From NCBI GenBank assembly GCA_937890655.1, contig CALADT010000310.1, positions 1-6,216 of the forward strand: a DNA stretch of 6,216 nucleotides. Direction: 5' to 3'. Source of the DNA: an uncultured Mucispirillum sp. (GTDB lineage: Bacteria; Chrysiogenota; Deferribacteres; Deferribacterales; Mucispirillaceae). Below the pieces are notes generated by a model. The model was given only the letters and a program-made list of their open reading frames with translations, was not told where the DNA came from and ran no database searches. Positions within the stretch are counted from its first letter, which is position 1. The number at the start of each line of letters is the position of its first letter. The translations under genes and the position numbers were made by a program. This document shows positions 6,032-6,216 of the stretch, one piece after another.

Positions 6032-6216
6032 TTAGAAGTTTTTAGGGTCTATTTTAACACCAGGACCCATAGTTGTTGATACATTAATACCTCTTAAGTA
6101 GATACCTTTACTTGTAGAAGGTTTAGCTTTTACAAGTGCATCAATAAGAGTATTCATATTTTCAACAAGTTTGCTAGTTTCAAAGTTTTTTCTGCCAATA
6201 GGTGCATGAACTATAC
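6032..6216 (-). CDS. rplA: Ribosomal protein L1 (uL1), last 60 residues (partial, runs off right edge)
   Basis: L1 forms the mobile L1 stalk at the ribosomal exit site and, in many bacteria, represses its own mRNA. I translated the visible C-terminus by hand: it opens IVHAPIGRKNF, then TLIDALVKAKPSTSKG, then YLRGINVSTTMGPGVKID, ending PKNF and TAA at 6032-6034. The order HAPIG, ALVKAKP, SKG and the near-terminal TMGPGVK(I/V)D is diagnostic for bacterial L1. The rest of the gene, and presumably rplK, lies to the right of the window. It is followed by the L10 leader with no terminator hairpin in between, so read-through into rplJ is expected. Confidence 0.95.
   Translation of the reverse strand, partial: IVHAPIGRKNFETSKLVENMNTLIDALVKAKPSTSKGIYLRGINVSTTMGPGVKIDPKNF

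Overview
The window holds the conserved bacterial ribosomal-stalk and RNA polymerase cluster, all on the minus strand. In transcription order it reads rplA (3' end only) – rplJ – rplL – rpoB (complete) – rpoC (5' end only). Gene order, protein motifs and spacing match the classic rplKAJL-rpoBC operon. I see no mobile element, CRISPR array, tRNA or accessory cassette, and no evidence of an undescribed multi-gene system. The interest lies in details of the operon.

Organism: the DNA is AT-rich, with A/T-ending codons dominating. RpoB carries both large lineage-specific insertions found in the E. coli subunit (about residues 220-355 and 945-1060), and RpoC has the Gram-negative-type N-terminus. 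This argues against Firmicutes and Actinobacteria and for a low-GC, Gram-negative-type lineage. My best guess is Deferribacterota, Mucispirillum-like. That guess rests on general sequence resemblance and not on a search, so hold it loosely.

Layout, high to low coordinates (5' to 3' of the transcript): the last 60 codons of rplA (L1) end at 6032. A 145-base gap follows and carries a structured leader with the hallmarks of the L10 autoregulatory leader (5914-5992), plus the rplJ ribosome binding site. rplJ (L10, 5353-5886) and rplL (L7/L12, 5008-5337) are 15 bases apart. A 115-base gap (4893-5007) contains an attenuator-like set of competing hairpins. Then come rpoB (813-4892), an 84-base gap with a strong 10-bp hairpin lacking a U-tract, and rpoC running off the left edge from 728.

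How the genes work together: L10 and L7/L12 form the ribosomal stalk that recruits translation GTPases; L1 forms the opposite (L1) stalk. RpoB and RpoC form the active-centre cleft of RNA polymerase. Placing them in one transcript lets L10 (through the leader) tune stalk production, while structure between rplL and rpoB can set the ribosomal protein to polymerase ratio.

Most notable departures from the norm: (1) RplL stops about 17 residues early and lacks most of the last helix and the final strand of its C-terminal domain. (2) An 81-base block inside rplJ is about 55% GC with GC-ending codons, unlike everything around it. (3) The rplL-rpoB gap has mutually exclusive pairings around a G5/C5 hairpin. 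(4) RpoB has a tyrosine inside the rifampicin-region core and a long acidic tail.
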